Shown here piece by piece: positions 34,886-43,445 of a stretch of DNA of 64,000 bases. The notes under the pieces are model-generated. The model was not told where the DNA came from and did no database searches. It saw nothing but the letters and a program-made list of their open reading frames with translations. The translations under genes were made by a program, and so were the position numbers. The stretch comes from Neobacillus sp. SuZ13 (lineage in GTDB: Bacteria > Bacillota > Bacilli > Bacillales > Cytobacillaceae), in assembly GCF_030123365.1 (NCBI RefSeq), contig NZ_CP126107.1:5941501-6005500 (forward strand), written 5' to 3'. The stretch's first letter is position 1. The number at the start of each line of letters is the position of its first letter.

Positions 34886-35593
34886 TTAATGCCCGCCAAG
34901 ATAAGCATTTCTAATTTGGTCGCTCGAGCTAAGCTCTTCGGCTGTACCAGAAGCGACAATTTTTCCTGTTTCAATAACATAAGCACGGTCAGCGATCGAG
35001 AGGGCCATATTGGCATTTTGCTCTACTAATAGAATCGTTGTGCCTGTTTTATTGATTTCCTCGATAATTTTGAAAATCGTTTTTACTAATAGAGGAGCAA
35101 GACCCATGGACGGCTCATCTAACAGCAATAAACGCGGCCTAGCCATCAATGCTCTTCCCATCGCGAGCATTTGCTGCTCTCCGCCTGAAAGGGTACCTGA
35201 TTGCTGCTTTTTACGCTCTAACAACCGTGGGAACAATTGATATACCTTTTCAAAATCTTCTTGAATCCCTTTTTTATCTTTCCTCAAGTACGCACCTAAT
35301 TCAAGGTTTTCCTCCACTGACATGTTCGAGAACACGCGGCGGCCTTCCGGTACTTGTGAAATTCCCCGTTTCACAATTGATTGCGGGACCTTCCCGGCTA
35401 CATGTTCACCCTCAAACAATACTTCACCATTTTTCGGTTTCAATAGTCCTGATATTGTTTGTAAAAGTGTACTTTTTCCTGCACCATTAGCACCAATCAA
35501 CGTAACAATTTCTCCCTGATTGATCTCGAGGGAAACCCCCTTTAATGCGTGGATATTACCATAATAAACATTTATATCATTTACTTTTAGCAT
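34886..35593 (-). CDS. livF: Branched-chain amino acid ABC transporter ATPase LivF
   Basis: This 235-residue ATPase has Walker A GANGAGKST, signature LSGGEQQMLAMGRAL, Walker B LLLLDEPSMGLAP and a switch His-equivalent region ending ILLVEQNA, a LivF hallmark. It is the last gene of a livJ-H-M-G-F operon, and it overlaps the livG stop by one base (TAATG). Confidence 0.93.
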   Translation of the reverse strand: MLKVNDINVYYGNIHALKGVSLEINQGEIVTLIGANGAGKSTLLQTISGLLKPKNGEVLFEGEHVAGKVPQSIVKRGISQVPEGRRVFSNMSVEENLELGAYLRKDKKGIQEDFEKVYQLFPRLLERKKQQSGTLSGGEQQMLAMGRALMARPRLLLLDEPSMGLAPLLVKTIFKIIEEINKTGTTILLVEQNANMALSIADRAYVIETGKIVASGTAEELSSSDQIRNAYLGGH

Positions 35594-36372
35594 TAGGAGA
35601 CCTCCTCTCCAAGATAGGCTTCGATGACTTTTGGATTATTTCTGATTTGTTCTGGTGTCCCATCCGCAATTAATTGTCCATGGTCAAGCACATAGATGCG
35701 CTCGCACACACCCATAACAAGACCCATGTCATGTTCAATTAAGAGGATTGTTAATGAAAATTTCTCACGGATTAACGCAATTAAGTTCATTAATTCTTCT
35801 GTTTCCTGCGGGTTCATCCCGGCAGCCGGTTCATCAAGCAGTAATAATTTTGGTCCGGCTGCTAATGCCCGGGCAATTTCAAGGCGACGCTGCTGACCAT
35901 ACGGTAAGTTCTTTGCTTTCTCGTGCATTACATTTTCCAACTTGAAGATTTTCAAGAATTCAATTGCCTTTTCTTCCATTTCCTTTTCACCAGTAAAGTG
36001 AGCTGGAAGGCGGAAGATAGAGCTTACCATCGAATGCTTAGCCAATGAATGATAAGCGACCTTTACATTATCGAGAACAGACAGATCACTAAACAAGCGA
36101 ATGTTTTGGAAGGTCCGGCTGATTCCTTTTTTGGTGATTTTATAGGGTGCTAATCCATTAAGTTTTTCACCAGTTAACGAAATAGTTCCCTCCGTTGGAA
36201 CATAGACACCTGTTAGCAAGTTAAAAAATGTGGTTTTACCTGCACCATTGGGGCCAATTAAACCGACAAGTTCACCCTGATTTAATTGCAAGTTTACATC
36301 AGATACAGCTTTTAAACCGCCGAAACGAATCCCGACATTTTCTACTTTAAGCAACTGGGTTTTTGTTGTCAT
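35593..36372 (-). CDS. livG: Branched-chain amino acid ABC transporter ATPase LivG
   Basis: The 259-residue ATPase has Walker A GPNGAGKTT, signature LPYGQQRRLEIARAL, Walker B LLLLDEPAAGMNP and ILLIEHDMGLVMG, typical of LivG. Its start (GGAGGAGTAAAGC-ATG) lies inside the end of livM with a 26-base overlap. Confidence 0.93.
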   Translation of the reverse strand: MTTKTQLLKVENVGIRFGGLKAVSDVNLQLNQGELVGLIGPNGAGKTTFFNLLTGVYVPTEGTISLTGEKLNGLAPYKITKKGISRTFQNIRLFSDLSVLDNVKVAYHSLAKHSMVSSIFRLPAHFTGEKEMEEKAIEFLKIFKLENVMHEKAKNLPYGQQRRLEIARALAAGPKLLLLDEPAAGMNPQETEELMNLIALIREKFSLTILLIEHDMGLVMGVCERIYVLDHGQLIADGTPEQIRNNPKVIEAYLGEEVS

Positions 36373-37321
36373 GCTTTACTCCTCCTTTAGCCGCTTTACC
36401 AACTTTAAAGAATGAGGTAATTTCTTTTGTGCCGAGCAGGCCTTGCGGACGGAAAAGCATCATCACGATTAGGACAAGACTGTATATAACCATCCGAACC
36501 TCTGGATAGCTAGATAGATAAGTTGAAATGATTGTTAACAGGATTGCAGCAATCACTGCTCCTGACATACTACCTAGCCCGCCTAGAACAACGAATATTA
36601 AAATATCAAAAGATTTCAAGAATCCAAAGTTTGTTGGCTGGATAATATAAAAGTTATGTGCATATAATGCACCAGCAATTCCGGCAAAAAATGCACCGAT
36701 GGCAAAAGCTGTTACCTTATAATAAGTTGTATTAATCCCCATCGCATCGGCAGCAATTTCATTTTCTCTTATCGAAATACACGCACGACCATGAGTCGAA
36801 TTTGTAAAGTTTGCAATTACTACAATTGTTAAAATAACACAACCGATCAACCATGGCCATGTGGTAAAGTGGGAAACTGTCATTCCGCTTGCTCCACCGA
36901 CGTAATCAATATTTAAGAAGACAATTCTTACAATCTCACCGAATCCAAGTGTGGCAATCGCTAGATAGTCACCTTTTAATCGAAGGGAAGGAATCCCAAT
37001 AATGAGACCGGCTACTGCTGCAGCTACACCGCCAACAAGAAGGGCCACTGGAAATGGGAGGCTAAATTTCATTGTCATAATGGCTGAGGCATAGGCACCA
37101 ACGGCAAGGAACCCAGCATGTCCAATCGAAAACTGACCGGTAATACCAATAATTAAATGAAGACTTACTGCAAGAATAATATTTATTCCAATAAAAAATA
37201 GCGTATTTACATAAAACTGATTCAATGAACCACCATTAATTAAAAATTGCATGACGACCGCAAATACTACGGCTAAAACGATCGAGGTCCAGAAAAATTT
37301 TGCTTGTTTTAAAATTGTCAT
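36347..37321 (-). CDS. livM: Branched-chain amino acid ABC permease LivM
   Basis: 324 residues with about eight to nine membrane helices and the permease signature GQFSIGHAGFLAVGAYASAI, followed by the cytoplasmic EAA-like loop around GRACISIRENEIAADAMGIN. It forms the translocation pore with LivH. It follows livH after 15 bases and overlaps livG. Confidence 0.93.
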   Translation of the reverse strand: MTILKQAKFFWTSIVLAVVFAVVMQFLINGGSLNQFYVNTLFFIGINIILAVSLHLIIGITGQFSIGHAGFLAVGAYASAIMTMKFSLPFPVALLVGGVAAAVAGLIIGIPSLRLKGDYLAIATLGFGEIVRIVFLNIDYVGGASGMTVSHFTTWPWLIGCVILTIVVIANFTNSTHGRACISIRENEIAADAMGINTTYYKVTAFAIGAFFAGIAGALYAHNFYIIQPTNFGFLKSFDILIFVVLGGLGSMSGAVIAAILLTIISTYLSSYPEVRMVIYSLVLIVMMLFRPQGLLGTKEITSFFKVGKAAKGGVKHDNKNPVA

Positions 37322-37336
37322 TGCTTAAAGACCTCC

Positions 37337-38215
37337 TTACACCTTTTCCCTGATATTTTTACCAAATAAGCCAGCTGGACGGAAAATCAAAATTAAGATA
37401 AGTACAACAAACGCTACTCCGTCTCTCCATAGAGAGTAACCTGCAGCACTTACAAGTGACTCAATAACCCCTAACAATAAACCACCGGTCATCGCGCCAG
37501 GAATAATTCCAATTCCACCTAAAACGGCTGCGACAAACGCTTTAAGCCCTGGGATAATTCCCATTAACGGCTCAATTTTTGTATAGTATACCCCAAAGAC
37601 AACGCCCGCCGCTCCTGCTAGGGCAGAACCGATCGCAAAAGTTGCTGAAATCGTGTTATTTACATTGATTCCCATTAATCTTGCAGCATCCATGTCATGT
37701 GATACAGCCCGCATGGCTTTACCAATTTTTGTTTTATGAACGATAAATTGCAGTAAAATCATTAAGATGACAGATGTTCCTAAAATAAGGATGGACTGAC
37801 CGCTAATTTTTACCCCAAAAATTTCAAGGGTTTTTAGTGGAACGATTCCATCTGGATAAGCTTCCGGCTGAGCACCGCGGATATAGATGGTTCCATACTC
37901 GATAAACAGCGAGACTCCAATCGCTGTAATAAGGGCAGCGATTCTTGTTGCATTTCGGAGAGGTTTATAGGCAATCCTCTCAATTAATACACCGAAGATT
38001 GCACAGGCAACCATTGAAATAAGTAATGCCGGGAAAAATCCTAAATCAAGAATAGTAATGGAATAGAAACCTATAAATGCACCGACCATGAAGACATCCC
38101 CATGGGCAAAGTTAATTAGTTTTACAATACCGTATACCATTGTGTAACCTAGGGCAATTAGTGCATAAATACTGCCCAAGGAAATTCCATTGACAAGCTG
38201 CTGTATTAATTCCAT
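37337..38215 (-). CDS. livH: Branched-chain amino acid ABC permease LivH
   Basis: About 292 residues with eight or so membrane helices, the N-terminal GISLGSIYALIALGYTMVYG block and the loop GKAMRAVSHDMDAARLMGIN. The frame is open to 38266, but the ATG at 38215 gives the standard start MELIQQLVNGISLG and has AAAGGAG upstream. It is separated from livJ by a stem-loop. Confidence 0.92.
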   Translation of the reverse strand: MELIQQLVNGISLGSIYALIALGYTMVYGIVKLINFAHGDVFMVGAFIGFYSITILDLGFFPALLISMVACAIFGVLIERIAYKPLRNATRIAALITAIGVSLFIEYGTIYIRGAQPEAYPDGIVPLKTLEIFGVKISGQSILILGTSVILMILLQFIVHKTKIGKAMRAVSHDMDAARLMGINVNNTISATFAIGSALAGAAGVVFGVYYTKIEPLMGIIPGLKAFVAAVLGGIGIIPGAMTGGLLLGVIESLVSAAGYSLWRDGVAFVVLILILIFRPAGLFGKNIREKV

Positions 38216-38312
38216 ATGTCTTACACTCCTTTGGACCGACTTCAACGAATCTTTTTTTAAATACAATTAACAATGTTTACATGTTGGGAAACTTGCATTT
38301 CTTTTAGAAAGT

Positions 38313-38342
38313 GGAATAGGGAGACATTACGCTCCCTATCCC
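38313..38342 (-). terminator. livJ-livH intercistronic hairpin (attenuator)
   Basis: GGATAGGGAG / CTCCCTATTCC hairpin on the minus strand without a strong T-run. A hairpin here is typical where a binding protein must be made in excess over its permease. Confidence 0.6.
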
Positions 38343-38378
38343 TCTGGCAAACTATGAAAATTTGTCTAGCAGATACTA

Positions 38379-39551
38379 TTATGGGTTGATTTTTGTCTTA
38401 AATTGTTGTTCACCGTTCTTGTACTCAAGGATAACTGCTGCTTTGATTGGATCATGGTTTTTATCAAGCTTCACTTTACCTGAAACAAGCTCTAATCCAT
38501 CAGTCTCTTCAAGCGCCTTTTGAATTTTACTAGAATCACTGCTTCCTGCACGCTTAATCGCATCAGCAAGGAAGTATACTGTGTCATAACCTAGAGCTGT
38601 AAAGGCATCTGGTGATTTACCATCGTATTTCGCTTTGAATGCAGAAACGAATTCTTGAACCTTCTTATCACTATCACCTGAAGAGTAGTGGTTTGTAATA
38701 AATGTGTTATTAAGTGTTTTTGCGCCAGCGATTTCTACTAGTTTAGGAGAATCCCAACCGTCACCACCCATGATTGGTACATTTAAGCCAAGCTCACGAG
38801 CTTGTTTGATAATTAACCCTACTTCTTCATAGAAACCAGGAACAAAGATATATTCTGGATTTGCTGCTTTAATATTTGTTAAAGTAGCACGGAAATCTGT
38901 ATCCTTTGCCACATATGCTTCTTCTTTAACAATTTTCCCGCCATTTGCTTCAAAATTCTTTTTGAAAGAAGCAGCAAGACCTTTAGAGTAGTCGCTTGAG
39001 CTATCAATTAAAACAGCCGCACTCTTAACCTTTAAATCATTGGTTGCAAAGTTCGCTGCAACTGTACCTTGGAATGGGTCGATAAAGCATGTACGGAAGA
39101 CAAAGTCATTTAGCTTTCCGTCTTTATTTGTGATCGTAGCGTTTGTTGCAGTTGGTGTGATTAATGGAATTTTGTTATCTTGAGCAATCTGTACTTGAGC
39201 TAATGTGTTTGTACTTGTTGCTGCCCCAATCATTGCCACTACTTTATCTTGAGTAGCAAGTTTCAGTGCACCATTCGTTGCCTCAGCTGCATCCGACTTA
39301 TTGTCGACTGTTACTAATTTCAATTTTTTGCCATTAATTCCTTCTTTGTTAATTTCTTCGATGGCTAATTCAATACCTTCTTTTGCTGATTGACCATAAG
39401 AAGCTACTCCGCCAGATAGTTCAAGGTTGGCACCAATTTTAATATCGCCGCCTTTTTCCCCATCACCACTAGCACTTGAATTACATCCTGCCAACACCCC
39501 TGCTGCTACCATAAAAGACATAAATACACCAGCTAATTTTCTCTTCCTCAT
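38379..39551 (-). CDS. livJ: Branched-chain amino acid ABC substrate-binding lipoprotein
   Basis: The 390-residue protein has a lipobox VAAGVLAGCNSS (Cys 23), then a type I periplasmic-binding fold: IKIGANLELSGGVASYGQSAKEGIELA, the GAATSTNTLAQ ligand loop, and a C-terminal ADAIKRAGSSDSSKIQKAL lobe. It captures branched-chain amino acids at the cell surface and delivers them to LivHMGF. The ribosome site is AGGGGG. A CodY-like box occurs about 70-80 bases upstream. Confidence 0.92.
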   Translation of the reverse strand: MRKRKLAGVFMSFMVAAGVLAGCNSSASGDGEKGGDIKIGANLELSGGVASYGQSAKEGIELAIEEINKEGINGKKLKLVTVDNKSDAAEATNGALKLATQDKVVAMIGAATSTNTLAQVQIAQDNKIPLITPTATNATITNKDGKLNDFVFRTCFIDPFQGTVAANFATNDLKVKSAAVLIDSSSDYSKGLAASFKKNFEANGGKIVKEEAYVAKDTDFRATLTNIKAANPEYIFVPGFYEEVGLIIKQARELGLNVPIMGGDGWDSPKLVEIAGAKTLNNTFITNHYSSGDSDKKVQEFVSAFKAKYDGKSPDAFTALGYDTVYFLADAIKRAGSSDSSKIQKALEETDGLELVSGKVKLDKNHDPIKAAVILEYKNGEQQFKTKINP

Positions 39552-39820
39552 GACTTACCCCCTAATTTTTTGAAAAATTTTCCCAACTACTTTTGTCTAA
39601 CTGTTTTAAAAAAAGATAATATTCTGAAAACATTGTACATAATATTTAGGGGTTCGTCTAGTGGTATTATACATTATTTTAAAATAATTTGCAATATATT
39701 AAAAATACTGTTTTATCAAAACAAAAACTTTATTCCACTAAAGTCCAAAAGGATTTGCTTATATTAGGGGGAAAAGTACTGTTTTTCAAATATTTTAGTT
39801 AAATATGTTTCCCTATTTAC
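39552..39820. promoter_or_regulatory. liv upstream region with CodY-like box at 39618-39632
   Basis: AATATTCTGAAAACA (39618-39632) matches the CodY consensus AATTTTCWGAAAATT at 12 of 15 positions. CodY commonly represses branched-chain amino acid uptake in Bacillus. The region is AT-rich and has a -10-like TACAAT on the minus strand near 39635, but no clear -35. No gene is present. Confidence 0.45.
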
Positions 39821-39855
39821 AATAAAAGAAAGAGACTCCAAATTAAGGAATCTCT
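39821..39855 (-). terminator. Terminator of niaP
   Basis: On the minus strand AGAGATTCC / GGAGTCTCT with one G-U pair and a 7-base loop is followed by TTCTTTTATTG. Confidence 0.8.
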
Positions 39856-39868
39856 ACACCCAAAATTA

Positions 39869-41074
39869 TTATACTAATTCTTTTCTTTTCGTTTCTTTTC
39901 CCAAAAAGAGGACCGAAAGAGCACCGACAAGGACAGCGATACAGAAAATCGTGAAAATGGTTGAAATCGACACGTTTTTTGTAACAAGCGACCCTACCAA
40001 TAATGGTCCAAGAACCCCGCCGATCCGTCCAAACGAAGCAGCCATCCCAGTACCCGTTCCACGGATGATCGTTGGGTATTGTTCTGGTGAGTAGGCATAA
40101 AGGCCGCCCCAAGCTCCAAGATTAAAAAATGATAAAAGGATACCCGCTGTCAGCAATTGAGCCGTGGAATCTGCCGTTCCAAAGAAATAGGCACTGACTG
40201 CAGTTCCGAGTAAATAAACGACTAAGACAAATTTCCTTCCGAACTTTTCGATAAACCATGCGGCCGTGAAGTAACCTGGCAGCTGTGCTAAGGTCATAAT
40301 TAGAACATATTCAAAGCTTTTTACTAAGCTAAAGCCCTTCATACCCATGACGCTTGGAAGCCAAAGGAACATCCCATAATAGGAAAAGACGACACAAAAC
40401 CAGACGATCCACAGCATTGCGGTCTGACGGCGATACTCTTTCGACCATAATTTTGCAAAGCTTTGAAAAGCAGAGATTCTTTCGGTTTTCTTTAATGCTG
40501 TAAAGCGCGGCGAGTCAGGTAAACCAATTCGTAAATATAAGGCATACAAAGCAGGAATAGCACTAATAATTAAGGCAATCTGCCAGCCATACTTTGGAAT
40601 GATAAAGTAGGAAATAAGGGCGGATACCAACCATCCGCCTGCCCAAAAACTCTCCAACAGGACAACCACTCTGCCGCGTTTTTCAGCAGGGACACTTTCT
40701 GATACAAGGGTCGAGGCAACTGGCAGTTCTCCCCCAAGACCTGCGCCAATGAAAAATCTTAGCGCTAAAAAGACACCTAGTGTTGTTGCAAGCGCGGAAA
40801 GACCGCTTCCGATAGAAAATAATAATAAAGTGATGATAAATACATTTTTACGGCCGATTTTATCTGCCATTAAACCAAAAATAAGTGCCCCAACGGCCAT
40901 CCCGATTGAATTGATACTCCCAATCCAGCCCATCTGTCCAGGAGTTAGATCCCATTCTACTTTTAAGGCTGCGATGATAAATGAAAGCATGCCGACGTCC
41001 ATAGCATCGAACATCCAGCCCATCCCGGCGATGCCAAGCAATCTCCGGCCTGATATTTCCTTTTTGTTGTTCAT
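39869..41074 (-). CDS. niaP: Niacin/nicotinamide MFS transporter NiaP
   Basis: About 401 residues with 12 membrane helices. It is closely similar throughout to B. subtilis NiaP (YceI): RRLLGIAGMGWMFDAMDVGML at the N-terminus, GLMADKIGRKNVF after helix 2, GGELPVASTLVSESVPAEKRG, and SYYGMFLWLPSVM. It imports niacin by proton symport for NAD salvage. The frame runs on upstream to 41191, but the ATG at 41074 is preceded by AGGGGGATCGAC and gives the family start. Repeated GTGTC/TGTCA half-sites at 41172-41205 could be an operator, for example for the niacin repressor NiaR, but this is uncertain. Confidence 0.93.
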   Translation of the reverse strand: MNNKKEISGRRLLGIAGMGWMFDAMDVGMLSFIIAALKVEWDLTPGQMGWIGSINSIGMAVGALIFGLMADKIGRKNVFIITLLLFSIGSGLSALATTLGVFLALRFFIGAGLGGELPVASTLVSESVPAEKRGRVVVLLESFWAGGWLVSALISYFIIPKYGWQIALIISAIPALYALYLRIGLPDSPRFTALKKTERISAFQSFAKLWSKEYRRQTAMLWIVWFCVVFSYYGMFLWLPSVMGMKGFSLVKSFEYVLIMTLAQLPGYFTAAWFIEKFGRKFVLVVYLLGTAVSAYFFGTADSTAQLLTAGILLSFFNLGAWGGLYAYSPEQYPTIIRGTGTGMAASFGRIGGVLGPLLVGSLVTKNVSISTIFTIFCIAVLVGALSVLFLGKETKRKELV

Positions 41075-41329
41075 GTCGATCCCCCTAAGCTTGTAGCTAT
41101 TTTTTACATTATTCCCTAAATTTCTTAAGTTTAGGTACAGAAAAATTCTATTAATCATTAGTATTCTACCAAGTGTCTTTACAGTTGTCATTATTTAGTG
41201 TCATTTTTTGATAGAGATATTTGGGATTTTATAGGGAAATAACATGGGATGGGGCATTTAGCATTTAAAAAAACATCGCTCCGAGGGTGGTTCATTTACG
41301 GCTATATGTTAAAGGATGCTTCAACGGTC

Positions 41330-41510
41330 AATCCAAGGCGTCTCCTTTTACCGCTACAAGCCAAAAGTCCATTCATCGGGCAATCCAAGGCGCCTCCTTT
41401 TACCGCTACAAGCCAAAAGTCCATTCATCGGTTAATCCAAGGGCCTCCTTCTACCGCTACAAGCCAAAAGTCCATTCATCGGTTAATCCAAAGCGTCTCC
41501 ACCTCAGCAA
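41330..41510. repeat. Tandem 52-bp repeats, three and a half copies
   Basis: Copies begin with AATCCAAGG at 41330, 41382, 41434 and 41485 (partial). The period is 52, 52, then 51 bp. Each contains CCGCTACAAGCCAAAAGTCC and ATTCATCGG. The period is not a multiple of three, so it is not a coding repeat. It lies in the gap between niaP and the YfiC-like gene. Confidence 0.85.
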
Positions 41511-41551
41511 CCTAAATATCATCCCTTGAGTAATGAAAGCTAAATTATGTA

Positions 41552-41578
41552 CAAAAAAAAGACTGGTTCCCCAGTCTC
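41552..41578 (-). terminator. Terminator of the YfiBC-like operon
   Basis: On the minus strand GAGACTGG / CCAGTCT followed by TTTTTTTT, directly after the stop codon. Confidence 0.9.
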
Positions 41579-41582
41579 CACA

Positions 41583-43445
41583 TCATTCTAAACCCGCGTC
41601 CACGTTTTTGAATTGATTATAAAACATACTATAATATTTACCTTCCTGGCTCATTAATTCCTCGTGATTACCGTTCTCGATGATTTCTCCGTGGTCGATG
41701 ACCATGATGGTATCAGCACCCTGAATTGTGTTGAGGCGGTGGGCAATGATGAAACTGGTCCGGTTCTCCATCAAGGATAGTAAGGCTTCTTGAATATGAA
41801 GCTCGGTTCGAGTGTCAATACTGCTCGTTGCCTCATCTAGGATGAGCAAAGCAGGCTTCGCTAGGATCACTCTCGCTATCGCTAACAGCTGCCGCTGTCC
41901 TTGACTTAAATTGCCGCCATTTTCGGTTAAGACCGTGTCATATTGGTTGGGCAGCCGCTTAATAAACGTGTCGGCATTGGCCATCTTCGCCGCACGCTCG
42001 ACCTCGTCGTCGGTTGCCTGCGCATTTCCATACTTGATATTTTCCTTGATTGTCCCAGAGAATAAATACGTATCCTGGAGGACAAATCCAAAACAGCTCC
42101 GCAAACTGTCCCGTGTGTACTCACGAATATCATGGCCATCAAGCAGAATGCGTCCACTGGTCACGTCATAAAATCTCGTCAGCAAGTTTACAATTGTTGT
42201 TTTCCCAGCACCGGTTGGACCAACGAGGGCGGTACTGCTGCCGATAACAGCTTCAAAGCTGACATTTTTTAGAATCGGAACATCGGCCCGATATCCAAAA
42301 CTAACATTTTCAAAAATAACATGGCCTCTTGGCTTTTCTAAATTAATAGCGTGAGGATGGTCGAGCGGTTCCTCTTGTTCATCGATGATTTCAAAGACGC
42401 GCTCTGCACCAGCCACGCCGGACTGAAGAATATTAAAAATATTAGCCAAATCATTAAGCGGGCGGACGAATTGCCTCGAGTAGGTAATGAAACTAGCAAT
42501 CGCCCCAACCGTGATGATGCTTTTTACCGCAAGAATTCCACCAACTACGGCGACGATAGCAAAGCCTAGGTTATTGATCACGTTCATGATTGGCATCAAA
42601 AACCCGGACCAGATTTGCGCCTTGAGGCCGACTTCACGCAATCTTGTATTAACCACATCAAACTCTTCAATGACTTTCTCCTCATGATTAAAAGCTTTAA
42701 CAATTTCAATTCCAGATATAGTTTCCTCAATATGTCCATTTAATTTTCCGAGCTGGACTTGTTGGTCTTTAAAAAAAACACTGGTCCGTTTCGCAATCGT
42801 CCTCGTCAATAAAAAGACGAGCGGTACGGTAATTAAGCTTGCCAGCGTTAATAACGGGCTTATTAGAAGCATCAATATTAATGACCCGGTAATAATGACC
42901 ACTCCGGACATTAATTGCGTCGTCGATTGCGAGATGGTGTTACTCACGTTATCAACATCGTTTGAAAGCCTGCTCATTAACTCACCATGTGAACGAGCGT
43001 CGAAAAATGATACCGGCAAGCTTTGTAACTTTTTAAAAAGGGCATCTCGTAAGCGTTTGACAATCCGCTGCGATACACCTGCCATCAGCCAGCCTTGTAA
43101 AAAAGTAAGCAAACTGTCTGACACATAAGCAGCTACCAAAATGGCAATCATCACTTCAAGAAAGCCAAAATCGACTTTACCGCCCTGACTACTCATCGCA
43201 TCAATTGCTTTCCCAATCAGGAAGGGGGCAAGCAGCATCAGGGCAGAATCAATCACTATAAAGATAAAAATGACCGACAGCATTTTTCGCTCTTTGCCGA
43301 AGTATTCCCACAGCCTTTTTAGCGTTCCTTTAAAGTTCTTCGGCTTTACAACCGGGCCGCGGCGATGAGCACCGCCAAATCCGCCAGGTCGCATTGGCGG
43401 CGGGGTTGCGGGGGTGGAGGTCGTTTGTACGTTTTCCTTTGACAT
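41583..43445 (-). CDS. yfiC: Heterodimeric multidrug ABC exporter subunit, YfiC-like
   Basis: 620 residues: a Pro/Gly-rich N-terminal tail (RPGGFGGAHRRGP), six membrane helices (about 60-340) and an ATPase domain with Walker A GPTGAGKTT, signature LSQGQRQLLAIARV, Walker B LLILDEATSSID and switch IIAHRLNT. Tail and domain order match B. subtilis YfiC, the partner of YfiB. It exports hydrophobic compounds; the natural substrate is unknown. Its start overlaps the stop of the upstream partner by one base. Confidence 0.9.
   Translation of the reverse strand: MSKENVQTTSTPATPPPMRPGGFGGAHRRGPVVKPKNFKGTLKRLWEYFGKERKMLSVIFIFIVIDSALMLLAPFLIGKAIDAMSSQGGKVDFGFLEVMIAILVAAYVSDSLLTFLQGWLMAGVSQRIVKRLRDALFKKLQSLPVSFFDARSHGELMSRLSNDVDNVSNTISQSTTQLMSGVVIITGSLILMLLISPLLTLASLITVPLVFLLTRTIAKRTSVFFKDQQVQLGKLNGHIEETISGIEIVKAFNHEEKVIEEFDVVNTRLREVGLKAQIWSGFLMPIMNVINNLGFAIVAVVGGILAVKSIITVGAIASFITYSRQFVRPLNDLANIFNILQSGVAGAERVFEIIDEQEEPLDHPHAINLEKPRGHVIFENVSFGYRADVPILKNVSFEAVIGSSTALVGPTGAGKTTIVNLLTRFYDVTSGRILLDGHDIREYTRDSLRSCFGFVLQDTYLFSGTIKENIKYGNAQATDDEVERAAKMANADTFIKRLPNQYDTVLTENGGNLSQGQRQLLAIARVILAKPALLILDEATSSIDTRTELHIQEALLSLMENRTSFIIAHRLNTIQGADTIMVIDHGEIIENGNHEELMSQEGKYYSMFYNQFKNVDAGLE

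Noticed and set aside
41249..41529. Plus-strand frames over the 52-bp repeats
   Set aside because: The 52-bp period shifts frame in each copy, and no start site or family is evident.
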